DNA from: Prevotellaceae bacterium
Lineage (GTDB): Bacteria; Bacteroidota; Bacteroidia; Bacteroidales; Paludibacteraceae
Assembly (NCBI GenBank): GCA_020636675.1
Contig: JACJXK010000025.1
Coordinates: 1 to 35,327, forward strand
Reading direction: 5' to 3'
DNA length: 35,327 nucleotides
The position numbers and the translations under genes are program-made. The notes beneath the pieces were generated by a model. That model did not search any database. It saw only the letters and a list, made by a program, of their open reading frames with translations, and was not told the DNA's origin. Of this stretch, positions 1-8,530 are shown piece after piece; position 1 is the stretch's first letter; each line of letters starts with the position of its first letter.

Positions 1-89
1 AAATGCCCGCCACCGATTATTGGTACGAGATAGACATTGCGGAGATAGACAAGATGTACGTAGGTCATTTTACTCTGCTAAGAAGATAA
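1..89 (+). CDS. C-terminal end of a T9SS cargo protein with type B (gliding-motility-associated) sorting domain
   Basis: Only the last 28 or so codons are in the window, in the frame starting at base 3 and ending at TAA 87-89. The peptide ends EIDKMYVGHFTLLRR, preceded by DYWYEID. This is the conserved ending of the gliding-motility-associated C-terminal domain (T9SS type B sorting domain), where a W-Y-I pattern is followed by a G-H-F-(T/S)-L-(L/I/K)-(R/K) strand. The protein would therefore be exported by the Sec system and then through the type IX secretion system to the cell surface. What the passenger is cannot be seen. It is convergent with the next gene, and a hairpin terminator lies 57 bp downstream. 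Confidence 0.85.
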   Translation, partial: MPATDYWYEIDIAEIDKMYVGHFTLLRR

Positions 90-145
90 AACAAGGATTT
101 AAACGAAGACATGTAAAACCGTACAGATTATAACTGACTACAATA

Positions 146-191
146 AAGAGCTGCGTCAAACTCTACTAATAGTATTGACACGGCTCTTTTT
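146..191 (+). terminator. Rho-independent terminator of the left-edge T9SS cargo gene
   Basis: AAGAGC followed by a GU-rich TGCGTCAA arm (146-159) pairs with TTGACACG plus GCTCTT (175-188). The loop is about 15 nt and the downstream arm runs into a T tract (to 191). It lies 57 bp after the stop codon of the plus-strand gene. Confidence 0.75.
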
Positions 192-471
192 CGTGGACGA
201 AAAACAACAAATTGACTGCTTAACCTAATGTAAAAAACACGATTTCTTATTGACAAAATGCATTAGAAAACGACTCTTTGCTGGGAAAATGTATCGGTTG
301 TGTTTCCATAAGATGCCAATCCCTCCTCCTCGGCCAAAGGCGGGTTCGACTATCGATAACGAGGTTAGGTTTTTGACCGCCGCCTGCGTCCTTTCGTTTA
401 TATAATGATGGTTTTAAGGCTGACGGAAAAAATCGGAAAAAATCAGGAGCAGTGACATACCACGACTTTCA
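192..471. other. Intergenic stretch without a recognisable gene
   Basis: Between the terminator of the left-edge gene and the convergent small gene I see no reading frame of family character, no tRNA-like cloverleaf and no REP copy. The only internal pattern is a short tandem of GGAAAAAATC (about 425-443). It is probably a convergent 3' spacer. Confidence 0.4.
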
Positions 472-915
472 TCACTCACCAAGACAAATGTGCTCCTTAT
501 CCGCAATAGGGACACCAATACTATCGGTACAAAAAGAAAGGATTGATTCACCAGAATCACCGCCACCAATTACAATTCGATAACAAGTATTTGGAAAAAA
601 ATCATTGTCAGAAGTAAACACAAGACCTTGTTTATTTACTTCATAACCCCGCATAGCATAATCATTCAAGTTTATCTTTTCAAGAGCATTTGTATAATCC
701 TTAATGTGCCAAACAATATAGCCACCATATTTCTTTTCAATGCTCATGTAATGTATGGAAAATCCTTCTGTATAAACTTCCTTTTTTTTATAATCGAAAC
801 AAAAATCATTTGTTCTCATCGTACAATAATAAAAAAAAATGAAGAACACAGGAATCCAACATAACACAGCAAAAGCAGTGATTAGGATATCGACTATTCG
901 TTTTCTTTTTGACAT
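472..915 (-). CDS. Small membrane-anchored hypothetical protein (147 aa)
   Basis: I do not recognise the family. The protein begins with a short basic segment (MSKRKR), followed by one strongly hydrophobic helix at about residues 8-30 rich in I, L, F and W. This fits an N-in, C-out signal anchor rather than a cleaved signal peptide. The remaining ~115 residues are polar with several aromatics and would lie outside the cytoplasmic membrane. Three cysteines lie in the exported part (including the NTCYR and SFCTD contexts), so a disulfide is possible. It is preceded by about 145 bp of non-coding sequence after the M16 gene's terminator, so it is probably expressed on its own. Its DNA is distinctly AT-rich compared with the M16 gene. 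It could be a small immunity-like or envelope protein, but nothing in the sequence proves a role. Confidence 0.6.
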   Translation of the reverse strand: MSKRKRIVDILITAFAVLCWIPVFFIFFYYCTMRTNDFCFDYKKKEVYTEGFSIHYMSIEKKYGGYIVWHIKDYTNALEKINLNDYAMRGYEVNKQGLVFTSDNDFFPNTCYRIVIGGGDSGESILSFCTDSIGVPIADKEHICLGE

Positions 916-1062
916 TTTTTTGTTTTAGACATCTCTTCATGTGCACAAGAGAGGTTTGCTTCAGCGACTACACCACCATGACAAGCGATGGGATTTTCAA
1001 CCACCTATCAACTTAGACATAGTTTTCACTGCATTCGAGATAAATTGCCCACTACTATGAAA

Positions 1063-1105
1063 AAAGGGAAACCCGCAACGGAATCTCCATGCGAGGTTTC
1101 CCTTT
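1063..1105 (-). terminator. Rho-independent terminator of the M16 peptidase gene
   Basis: AAAGGGAAACC (1063-1073) and GGTTTCCCTTT (1095-1105) form an 11-bp perfect stem around a 21-nt loop. On the minus strand the stem is followed by a T run (complement of 1060-1065). It begins 15 bp downstream of the stop of the M16 gene at 1120. Confidence 0.85.
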
Positions 1106-1119
1106 CATTTCCAAAGAGG

Positions 1120-3927
1120 TTATTTAGCCGGCAACATCACCACCTCTATCACGTTCTCCGGTTTCACCAATTTCTTCAATATATCGCGAAGTTTATCACC
1201 AGTCAAAGAATCGACCACCTTCATATAGTCAGTGGTCATATCATCCCCATCCTTATAATAAGCGATCATCGTATTCAGCCACCAACGGTTCTCCTTTTGA
1301 CTAGCATTGAAATTATTCTTCATATTCTCCTTTACCTTCTGAAGATCGGAAGGTCTAGGTCCGTTTATCAAAATAGAGTCGACCTCCTGATGTATCAGAG
1401 CCACCATCTTCTGCTGCAACTTCGGATCCGTATCAAACGTCATCTGTAAAGTAGCCTCCTGGGTCGGCCTGCTCGAAACGGAGCCCGTTGTACGCACACC
1501 ATAAGTGCCACCCTCCTGTTCTCTTAAAGACTCCGTATAACGCATCCGCAAAATGTCGGACAACATGCCCAAAGCTATGCGGTTCTCCAAATCAAAATTC
1601 ATAGGACCACTATACATCACAAAATTGGAGGCCTTATCGACCGACAATTCCTTCTCAAAATAGTTTTTCACAAGACCTTTCTGCCTTCGGATATTACGGT
1701 CTGTCCACTTCTCCTTTTTTCCATGATTAGGAATACCACCCAAATAGGTCAAGATAGCAGGTTTCATCTTAGCCACATCTACATTACCAATAATATAGAC
1801 CGTAAAGTCGGCCGGATTTCCAAACCGTTGACGATAAATATCCAACGCCTTCTTCTGATCCACCTTGTCCAGTTGCTCCAGATCAAAAGGCAAAGAACGT
1901 TCGTCATGGTCAAACACCGTTGTCTGTATGCTATCTCGGAAAGCCGAATTAGGATCAATATTACGATTGTTCATATAGGTTCTATACTTCTGAATCAAAG
2001 CTGCATAAGCATCGTCGTCTGCGCGGACTGCCGTAAAATTAAGATAAAAGAGCTGCATAAGCGTCTCAAAATCCTTGACAGACGAATTTCCGGAAAGGCT
2101 CTCGTCATACCCACCGACAGAAGGAGACAAAGAAACGATTTTTCCGGCCAGCATCTTGCCTAAATCGACAAGGCTAAACTCTCCCAACCCATTATTCTCC
2201 ACGACAGAAGTGCTCAGACGGGCAGAAGGAAGATCATCCACGGCGGGCACTGCCGACAGGCCGCCTTCACTGTATGCATAAAGCAGAATCTCATCCTCCT
2301 TCAGTTTGGTAGGTTTTAGGATGACCCTCATCCCGTTGCTCAACGTCCACTCTGTCGTTCCTAATTTCGCATTCTTCTTCTCCGACTTTACTTTCCCCTT
2401 CTTAGGAACTTTAGGCACCAATGGTTTATCCAAAGCCTTATCCACATAAGGATCCAAGACAATATTGCGGACGCTATCAATAATAGCCAGTACCTCCTTC
2501 TCCGCAGGAAGAGACACGCCCTCCTTTTCCGGACCGGAAATCAAAACCGTCATGTTCTTTTCTCCGATATATTTTTTCGCGATAATATTTACTTCATCCA
2601 ACGTCATCAGAGGCAATATCTCCCGAACAGCCTGATACTCCCACTCGATGCCCGGCACCGGTTCGAAGTCCAAATAATTGCCAATATATTCGCGCACATA
2701 GCTATCATTTTTCGTTTTGCTACGTTCGTTATAAGACTTTTCGTACAAGCTAAGCATATCTATCTTCGCACGATCCAACTCTGTTTGGGTAAATCCGAAA
2801 CGACGCATCCGCTCCCCCTCCCTGAGAAGGGCAAAAAGAGCATCGGATTCCCTTCCTTCATGAGGAAGGGTCAACATCTCAAACACATCCTTCGAACGAA
2901 CAAGTTCACCATATTCGGCATACGCAACAGCAAATGGTGCGTCAGATTTCTGCGCTATCTCATCCAGTCGTTGTCCGAGCATACTACCAATCAAACGATT
3001 GCCAAGCATAGAAATATAGCCAGGCATTCCAGCCTTAGCCCGATCAGACATGGGAGCATGGCGATAAGCCACATCTATGCGTGTATTGCGGGCCTCAGGG
3101 TCGGTAATGACCGCAACTATCGGCTTCTCATTGTCTTCCAATTGGTAAATTGGGCGAGGAGTAGGATTCTCCCTTTTCGGAATATCCACAAACATCATCT
3201 TCAATCTGGACTCCACCGAATCTACATTCACATCGCCCACAATAACCAACGCCTGCAAATCAGGACGATACCATTTCTGATAAAAATCACGCAACGTCTG
3301 TGGATGGAAGTTATTGATTACTGCCGTATCGCCAATGACATCACGTTTAGCATACTGCGAATTTCGGAATAGAATGGGCAACGATTTAGACCAAATGCGA
3401 CGATCTGCATTAGCACGCATACGCCACTCCTCCCTTATCACACCGCGCTCCTTATCTATCTCGTCCGGCAACATGGAGATGTATCCGGACCAATCATGCA
3501 ATATCAACAAGGCAGAATCAACAATGCCGGCTCTATAGGTAGGCACAGAAGTCAGATTATAAACCGTCTGGTCCAAAGAGGTATAAGCGTTGATGTTCGC
3601 ACCAAATTTCACGCCAACGGTCTCCAAATAATCAATCAATCCCTTCCCCGGAAAATTTTTCGTCCCGTTAAAGGCTATATGTTCGAGAAAATGAGCCAAA
3701 CCATCCTGGTTATCTTCCTCCAAAACAGCGCCGACATTCTGTACAATGTAGAAATCGGCACGTTCTGGCACCACATCATTATGGCGGATGTAATAGGTCA
3801 TCCCATTATCTAAGATGCCATACCTAAGCGACGAATCCATAGGTATGGGTTCATACAGATTTTGAGAACAGACCGTTCCGACTAACAAGAAGGAACAGAA
3901 CAGCATCAGTGCAACAAGTCTTTTCAT
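1120..3927 (-). CDS. M16 family zinc metallopeptidase (pitrilysin/PqqL-like, two-domain)
   Basis: A 935-residue exported peptidase with the usual two-lobe M16 clamshell. An N-terminal signal peptide (about residues 1-22) is cleaved near VCS-Q. The Cys there lacks a small residue at -1, so a lipoprotein is unlikely. The inverted zinc motif HFLEH lies at residues 79-83, and the expected third ligand is in the DKERGVIREEW segment near residue 160. The second, catalytically inactive lobe carries the conserved LREQEGGTYGV signature that contributes the Arg/Tyr substrate-binding region. Length and layout match periplasmic PqqL-type peptidases of Bacteroidota, which degrade peptides in a closed chamber. 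It follows the AAA/PD-(D/E)XK gene by 96 bp on the same strand and ends at its own strong terminator. No frameshift or missing active-site residue is seen. Confidence 0.93.
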   Translation of the reverse strand: MKRLVALMLFCSFLLVGTVCSQNLYEPIPMDSSLRYGILDNGMTYYIRHNDVVPERADFYIVQNVGAVLEEDNQDGLAHFLEHIAFNGTKNFPGKGLIDYLETVGVKFGANINAYTSLDQTVYNLTSVPTYRAGIVDSALLILHDWSGYISMLPDEIDKERGVIREEWRMRANADRRIWSKSLPILFRNSQYAKRDVIGDTAVINNFHPQTLRDFYQKWYRPDLQALVIVGDVNVDSVESRLKMMFVDIPKRENPTPRPIYQLEDNEKPIVAVITDPEARNTRIDVAYRHAPMSDRAKAGMPGYISMLGNRLIGSMLGQRLDEIAQKSDAPFAVAYAEYGELVRSKDVFEMLTLPHEGRESDALFALLREGERMRRFGFTQTELDRAKIDMLSLYEKSYNERSKTKNDSYVREYIGNYLDFEPVPGIEWEYQAVREILPLMTLDEVNIIAKKYIGEKNMTVLISGPEKEGVSLPAEKEVLAIIDSVRNIVLDPYVDKALDKPLVPKVPKKGKVKSEKKNAKLGTTEWTLSNGMRVILKPTKLKEDEILLYAYSEGGLSAVPAVDDLPSARLSTSVVENNGLGEFSLVDLGKMLAGKIVSLSPSVGGYDESLSGNSSVKDFETLMQLFYLNFTAVRADDDAYAALIQKYRTYMNNRNIDPNSAFRDSIQTTVFDHDERSLPFDLEQLDKVDQKKALDIYRQRFGNPADFTVYIIGNVDVAKMKPAILTYLGGIPNHGKKEKWTDRNIRRQKGLVKNYFEKELSVDKASNFVMYSGPMNFDLENRIALGMLSDILRMRYTESLREQEGGTYGVRTTGSVSSRPTQEATLQMTFDTDPKLQQKMVALIHQEVDSILINGPRPSDLQKVKENMKNNFNASQKENRWWLNTMIAYYKDGDDMTTDYMKVVDSLTGDKLRDILKKLVKPENVIEVVMLPAK

Positions 3928-4023
3928 ACTTTATTTATTATTTAATCATTTTCCAATTCAAAAAAAATCCGGTTATGTAAGAATACAACATCCGTATAGA
4001 ACCTTCTATTGCGCAATTATATT

Positions 4024-5766
4024 CTATAGCTTCACCTCTTCCTCGCCATACCGCACCAGTTCGTGCGCACGGAAGACGAAATAGAGGCCTCTCAGCTCCG
4101 TGCCGTAGAGGACGGAGGCTATCTGTTTATCTCCTGTATATTGAAGGAGCTGCGCTTTCGCGTCGGCTTCCATCTTCGCTATCTGCTCGTCGGAGGCGTC
4201 GGCCTTGGCATATTTAAGTTCGATGAGGTAGCTGAACTTAGCCCGGTTGTCCTCCCTTCCGTTGGGCGAGAGGAGCAGGTCGCAGAAGCCTTTGTTCAGC
4301 TCCACCTCCGGCCGCACGGCATAATATTGGTTGATGCAGAGCAGCGCGCGCAGAAAGCCCTGCACGTCCGCCTCGCGGTCTATCGAGTTGCGGATGCTGC
4401 TGTATTTGGAGTAAAGGTCGCCGAGCAAGAGCACGGCATCTTCCCACTCTCCGTCTATCGCCATCCTGACGATGGAATCGTCCAATGCGATGCGCTCGTC
4501 ATTGATACGGAAACCTTCGTCCTCGGCTATGTTCAAGAGATAATTGAGATACATCTGGCGCATCGTGTTGTTCGGCACCCGAAGTATAGTCCTTCCATAA
4601 CGGTCCTCGCCAGCAAAGGTCAGCAGACCGTAGTAGAAAAGCAGGCTCACGAAGTTGTCCGCCTTCTTCAACTCCTCCGCAGGGAATGAGATGACGATGT
4701 TGCCCGTGGTCTCGTTCGTGTTGGCCAGCTGGCGGATGATGTCGATGCGTCGCTGGCGGTCGGCCGGATCCTCCACGTCGAGCAGCATACGCAGCTTCGG
4801 GAAGTCCGTCGCCACGTTGCGGTCCAGCATCTCGTCAGGTGCCTGGTCGCACAGCAAGATGTTACTCATGTAAAACAGAACCATATTGCTGTTATACATC
4901 GGCGATTCCTTGCCATAGCATCTTTTGGAGAAGCAGTAGTTGTCATACCACGGCTTCATCTCTTCGATGATTGCGTCCGTTCGTCGTTTGATGCAACCTT
5001 CGGCACGGTAATATTCAATCATCGCACGCACTTCTTCCTCCGTGAATCCGACGATCTTATGGAACGGAGACAATAGCGATATGTTCGTGCCGATGTTGAA
5101 GCCGGAGGTCAAGTCGTCGTATGTGATCGGACTCACGCCCGTGAGGTAGATGCGGTCGAAGCTCGGCTTGCACACCTGAAAGAAGTCACGGTAGAAGCCC
5201 GTGCCGTGCGTGATGGACTTAAACTTCTCTTTCCCGTGGATGGAGAGAATCGTATTTGAAAAATTGTCGTATTCGTCGATGAAGAGGTAAACCGGAATAC
5301 CTTTACCATGGGCTATGTCTGACAATCCAGTCATCATAGTATTCAAAAATTCATATCCTAATATTTTTCTTCTCTCCTCTTCTGTATAATACATCGAATA
5401 TTTCATCAAGAATTTTTCGATAGTATATCGGCAATTTTCGTCAAAACTTTTTTCCAACTCATCCAGTCCTTTTTTCACGGTGGAGAAGTCGAACTTCAGC
5501 ACCATGTATCTGCTTGCCTCCTTGGTGGGTTGCTGACCGATGTGGAGGTTGCCGAACAGCTCGTTGAAACACTCCTTGTTGTTGATGTCGTAATACTCCG
5601 CCAGCATGTTGCTGAAGATGCTTTTGCCGAAGCGGCGCGGGCGGAGAAGGAAGATGAAGTTGGCAATGTTTTCCAAATCGGGGATGATCTCCGATTTGTC
5701 CACAAAGTAAAAATCCTCGGTGATGATTTTCCGAAAATCAGATATTCCATAAGGGAGTCGTTTCAT
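4024..5766 (-). CDS. AAA-ATPase-like protein with C-terminal PD-(D/E)XK nuclease-fold domain
   Basis: A 580-residue cytoplasmic protein of the very common Bacteroidota family (AAA-ATPase_like plus PDDEXK_9). The N terminus, MKRLPYGISDFRKI, is the family's typical opening. A Walker A variant RPRRFGKS is at residues 42-49. The Walker B-like strand ends in IDEYD at 163-167, and a TGVSPIT sensor-like segment lies at about 209-215. The C-terminal domain has the nuclease-fold spacing, with Asp496 in CDLLL and ELK at 516-518. Its biological role is not established; family members are multi-copy, lineage-variable and are suspected to act in defence or mobile-element contexts. A -7 promoter box lies 33 bp upstream of the ATG. 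The segment between Walker A and Walker B (about 5290-5470) is much more AT-rich than the rest of the gene. Confidence 0.9.
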   Translation of the reverse strand: MKRLPYGISDFRKIITEDFYFVDKSEIIPDLENIANFIFLLRPRRFGKSIFSNMLAEYYDINNKECFNELFGNLHIGQQPTKEASRYMVLKFDFSTVKKGLDELEKSFDENCRYTIEKFLMKYSMYYTEEERRKILGYEFLNTMMTGLSDIAHGKGIPVYLFIDEYDNFSNTILSIHGKEKFKSITHGTGFYRDFFQVCKPSFDRIYLTGVSPITYDDLTSGFNIGTNISLLSPFHKIVGFTEEEVRAMIEYYRAEGCIKRRTDAIIEEMKPWYDNYCFSKRCYGKESPMYNSNMVLFYMSNILLCDQAPDEMLDRNVATDFPKLRMLLDVEDPADRQRRIDIIRQLANTNETTGNIVISFPAEELKKADNFVSLLFYYGLLTFAGEDRYGRTILRVPNNTMRQMYLNYLLNIAEDEGFRINDERIALDDSIVRMAIDGEWEDAVLLLGDLYSKYSSIRNSIDREADVQGFLRALLCINQYYAVRPEVELNKGFCDLLLSPNGREDNRAKFSYLIELKYAKADASDEQIAKMEADAKAQLLQYTGDKQIASVLYGTELRGLYFVFRAHELVRYGEEEVKL

Positions 5767-5798
5767 ATCTTTCCTTTTTTACGTTTTTACATCTATCG

Positions 5799-5806
5799 CA
5801 AAGGTA
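5799..5806 (-). promoter_or_regulatory. Bacteroidota -7 promoter element for the AAA/PD-(D/E)XK gene
   Basis: TACCTTTG on the minus strand fits the TAnnTTTG -7 consensus of Bacteroidota primary sigma promoters. It is 33 bp upstream of the ATG at 5766, giving a plausible leader of roughly 25 nt. No convincing -33 TTTG box is seen. Confidence 0.55.
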
Positions 5807-5901
5807 ACAATTTTATCCATTGGATTGAGAGAGGCGTTTTGAAAAAAACTGTTTGTCCGGAAAATCTCGTCCGGAAATTTGCGGCAACGGATAGCATTGG
5901 C

Positions 5902-5968
5902 GCATTCCGATGGAATGCTGTCCCGCATCTCATTTTTTTCTTCTACAAATAGACTATCCCTACGGGAT
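5902..5968. repeat. REP-like double palindrome in the intergenic region
   Basis: GCATTCC-GAT-GGAATGC (5902-5918) and ATCCC-TAC-GGGAT (5956-5968) are two perfect short palindromes with 3-nt loops, separated by about 37 bp. They are followed by a GATTG-rich tract to about 6020. This is the form of dispersed palindromic repeats in Bacteroidota genomes. A third hairpin, GCGTTTC-TCCT-GAAACGC, lies at 6046-6063 beside the RHS remnant. No second copy is seen in this window, so the repeat status is inferred from form. Confidence 0.5.
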
Positions 5969-6045
5969 GATGATTAGATTGATTGGACTGATTGGATCGA
6001 GAGGATTGAGATTGAAGAGGAATGAGGTATTCCAAACGTATTGTT

Positions 6046-6063
6046 GCGTTTCTCCTGAAACGC
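6046..6063. repeat. Short perfect hairpin abutting the RHS remnant
   Basis: GCGTTTC (6046-6052) and GAAACGC (6057-6063) form a 7-bp stem with a TCCT loop. It ends 6 bp before the stop codon of the RHS fragment and probably belongs to the same palindromic intergenic element that replaced the rest of the gene. Confidence 0.45.
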
Positions 6064-6069
6064 CTCGCC

Positions 6070-6297
6070 TTACGGGACATACTCCACGTGCCGCTCCGCT
6101 TCGCCGTCAAAGTTTGTGATTAGAAACAAACTGCCCAAATGGTCGGAGTGGCAAAAAACAGATCTGTTTTTCGGAAGTTTCGCCGTCCTAGTCGTCAGAG
6201 ACGGGGTACACACACCGTCTGTACAAATAGGAAAGCCGTCCACATCATGCCCCGCATACGGAGCACGACATGGATTGGCTATTACTTGATATTTCAC
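6070..6297 (-). pseudogene. Decayed RHS-repeat core fragment
   Basis: A 75-codon open frame whose last 26 residues (50-75; HSDHLGS, then ITN.DGEAERHVEYVP) are the signature of the RHS/YD-repeat-associated core domain. That domain closes the toxin-encapsulating shell of RHS polymorphic effectors and normally continues after VEYVP with FGE and a variable toxin. Here a stop follows directly. The ~49 residues upstream show no YD repeats, so both the shell and the toxin tip are gone. It lies directly downstream of the FN3 gene, where an RHS effector gene would fit in this type of locus. It is not expected to be functional. Confidence 0.75.
6154..6171. repeat. 18-bp perfect palindrome inside the RHS remnant
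   Basis: AAAAACAGATCTGTTTTT is a perfect 18-bp palindrome centred on the GATC of an AGATCT site. It sits at the point where RHS similarity begins, so it may mark a rearrangement junction or a protein-binding site. Confidence 0.5.
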
Positions 6298-6338
6298 AAA
6301 ATATGTTTATACATTCAGGCCAAAGGCATCGTATCCAC

Positions 6339-6356
6339 AAAAATCCTACTATAGGA
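6339..6356 (-). terminator. Weak terminator candidate after the FN3 gene
   Basis: On the minus strand a 5-bp stem TCCTA/TAGGA with a 3-nt loop is followed by five T residues, 13 bp after the FN3 stop codon. The stem is short, so termination may be partial. Confidence 0.45.
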
Positions 6357-6368
6357 GACACACCCTGT

Positions 6369-8471
6369 CTATTTGACAAAACCATCGAACGACACTTCTT
6401 CCGAATAGACGGCAGGGCAAACCCGTTCCGTAGAAACAGGCCTTACGATATAGACATATTTACTCCCTATGGCAACCGATTTGTCTTCATAAAAAGTATT
6501 GTTTGCACGGACCGACGCTATCGGCAACATACGTCCACCATCCTCTTTCCGATAAACGACGAAACGATTAACCACAGCCGTTGAGTTGTTCTTCCAATTC
6601 AATATTATCATTTTTTTCGACTCCTCATTTATCAACTTCAGTTTCAACTCACTGACACAGCCAGGCCGTTCTCCTTTCGTTTGGAATTTACTGGTCCTCG
6701 ACTTGGTCGTGTTACCCACTTCGTCATAAACGACCATAAAATATTGCACTACCTCCCCACTAAAGGGATAGAAATCTTCAAATTTGGACTCTGTTTTCTT
6801 CCCTATATTAAAACGCCTCAACAGGACAACCTTGCCCGTGTCGTCAATCTGTCTGTACAACTCCATATATTTGGCGTCCTGACTAGGAGTATTTTCCCAT
6901 TGTAGCAAGACAGACTCTTTGGGCTGTACAGGGAATGCGAACACGACCCCAACAGGAGCAATCGTATCGGGTTTAGAAACCTTCACCGTCTTCGACAATG
7001 CAGACGGATTGTAATTCCTATCCAAAGCAAGAACCTTATAATAGATGTTATTAGTCAACGTATTCAACGATAAAGTATCCACATATAAAGTATCTTTGTA
7101 TATTGTATCTAACACATCGAAGAAATCATCCTCCCTACCTGAGTTGGAGAAATAGAGTCTATAGCCCAACAAATCACTCTCCTTATTCGGGTTCCAAGAT
7201 ATATGAGACACGCCTGCCGAATCTATCGTTGCTTTCAAACCAACAGGCACTGCGGGCGGAATGCTATCCGGCTTATAGCCATAGTATAGACTGGACGACG
7301 AGACTTCACCCTCCTTATACCCATAGGCTTCCACTGCATAATAATACGAACGGCTCGCATCCTCATCCTTTAGTTTTCTTTTGTTGGACGACAAAAGCGT
7401 AGGATTGACAATCTTGGAATTTTTCATATTCGACGACTTTGTCACCCGAAACCCCTTAATCTTTCGCTCATATTTTTTATCCACAGACCATCTGACCTCT
7501 GCGGTGTTCTTCTTATCAAAGATGACCGTATCTATACGGACGTCAATCTGTTTGAAGTCATACTTTCCTTGCCCCTTCACCACATTAGAGAATGGGCCAT
7601 AAAGTCCAAATGGAGAATATCCCTTCAGACGATAATAAAAGACATCATCTTGATTTGGCAATGAATCTCTGAATGATGCGATGTCTTCCCGATAAGACTC
7701 GTTCTCCATCGGTATAATAGGACGAGTGCGCACAGGCTTGAAGTTGACTTTGTCCACACTTCTTTCTATGACATAACCAGAATAATACCCCTTATGTCCA
7801 ACCATAGGCCATTCAAAATCAACCTGCCATTCATCAAAATCAACCTTAAAATCCTTAGGTGCCGGCAATACGCTCAACACTTTCGTATCGACATCAAGTA
7901 CAGCGACATTTGGATTCAAAGAAGACGCATCTTCTCCAAAAACGGCGCGATACTGATACTTCGCTCCTTTTTCTATCGCCTTGTCCACATAATGCAAAGC
8001 AGCAGCCTTCGCCACTTCCAATGAGAAATCGCAGGAGAAGAGCGCCATGCCAAACAGCAATTGGTCTTCGATGGAAGGCTCACCCTCCACCGACTCCAGC
8101 CGAGGAGATGGATCGTCAGTAGAAGGTATCGCCTCTTCTTGGGAAAAAGCATCGCGTCCTTGGCGATACAATATCTCCCGCAAAGGAACAAATTCCTCAT
8201 TTAACGCCTCACGAACCATCAGCTTCTCATTTGACTCCGGATAAAGGATAGGCGTTAACGAAGTCCATTCAGAGTCACCCGCAACCCGACGTTGCAGTAC
8301 ATAACCGGACTTTACGCTTCGTTGGAACAACACATCGGATGTAGGAGCCCATCTCAAGGAGACAGAATCTCCGTGATTGAAATAAAGCAATTCGATTTCT
8401 CTCTCCGTTGACTGTGCGCAGATTGTCGCGCAAAGGGCAACCAACAATATAACAACTCTTTTCACTTTCAT
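6369..8471 (-). CDS. Secreted multi-fibronectin-type-III protein of the TANFOR locus
   Basis: A 700-residue exported protein with a cleaved signal peptide (about 1-20, ending CAQ-S). It is built mostly from FN3-like beta-sandwich modules: a first one at about residues 25-90, then a predicted helical insert with acidic linker (about 95-180), then four or five more from about 200 to the end. Each shows the W-in-strand-B, hydrophobic-Y-in-strand-F pattern (for example LRWAP, ISWNP, LQWEN and LNWKN with YYKV, YFMV or YVYIV). No T9SS sorting domain or transmembrane segment is seen, so it is periplasmic or retained by partners. It follows the 1121-residue gene by 77 bp and precedes the RHS remnant. 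From memory, FN3 proteins of this type accompany TANFOR carriers and RHS effectors in other Bacteroidota. A scaffold role in the effector complex is inference. Confidence 0.75.
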   Translation of the reverse strand: MKVKRVVILLVALCATICAQSTEREIELLYFNHGDSVSLRWAPTSDVLFQRSVKSGYVLQRRVAGDSEWTSLTPILYPESNEKLMVREALNEEFVPLREILYRQGRDAFSQEEAIPSTDDPSPRLESVEGEPSIEDQLLFGMALFSCDFSLEVAKAAALHYVDKAIEKGAKYQYRAVFGEDASSLNPNVAVLDVDTKVLSVLPAPKDFKVDFDEWQVDFEWPMVGHKGYYSGYVIERSVDKVNFKPVRTRPIIPMENESYREDIASFRDSLPNQDDVFYYRLKGYSPFGLYGPFSNVVKGQGKYDFKQIDVRIDTVIFDKKNTAEVRWSVDKKYERKIKGFRVTKSSNMKNSKIVNPTLLSSNKRKLKDEDASRSYYYAVEAYGYKEGEVSSSSLYYGYKPDSIPPAVPVGLKATIDSAGVSHISWNPNKESDLLGYRLYFSNSGREDDFFDVLDTIYKDTLYVDTLSLNTLTNNIYYKVLALDRNYNPSALSKTVKVSKPDTIAPVGVVFAFPVQPKESVLLQWENTPSQDAKYMELYRQIDDTGKVVLLRRFNIGKKTESKFEDFYPFSGEVVQYFMVVYDEVGNTTKSRTSKFQTKGERPGCVSELKLKLINEESKKMIILNWKNNSTAVVNRFVVYRKEDGGRMLPIASVRANNTFYEDKSVAIGSKYVYIVRPVSTERVCPAVYSEEVSFDGFVK

Positions 8472-8493
8472 TTTCTCTTTTTATCGCTTTTAG

Positions 8494-8530
8494 GAGACGC
8501 CAGCATGAACAGATGTCATACCAACGTCTC
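8494..8530. other. Hairpin between the 1121-aa and FN3 genes
   Basis: GAGACGCCAG (8494-8503) and CCAACGTCTC (8521-8530) pair over 10 positions, with GU pairs when transcribed from the minus strand. The T-rich tract (8531-8540) follows it only in the plus direction. For the operon transcript it is a leader hairpin 23 bp before the FN3 start codon, possibly affecting mRNA processing or relative expression. Confidence 0.4.

Noticed and set aside
2850..2870. Hairpin CCTTCC/GGAAGG in the M16 gene
   Set aside because: Six-bp stem in the middle of a conserved coding region with no other sign of regulation; expected by chance.
3928..4023. Terminator or operator at the ATTGCGCAAT palindrome (4008-4017) between the AAA and M16 genes
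   Set aside because: The palindrome has no loop or T tract and is only 10 bp; neither termination nor a binding site can be argued from it.
4063..4689. 208-codon plus-strand open frame opposite the AAA gene
   Set aside because: Fully antisense to the conserved nuclease-fold end of the AAA/PD-(D/E)XK gene; no family features.
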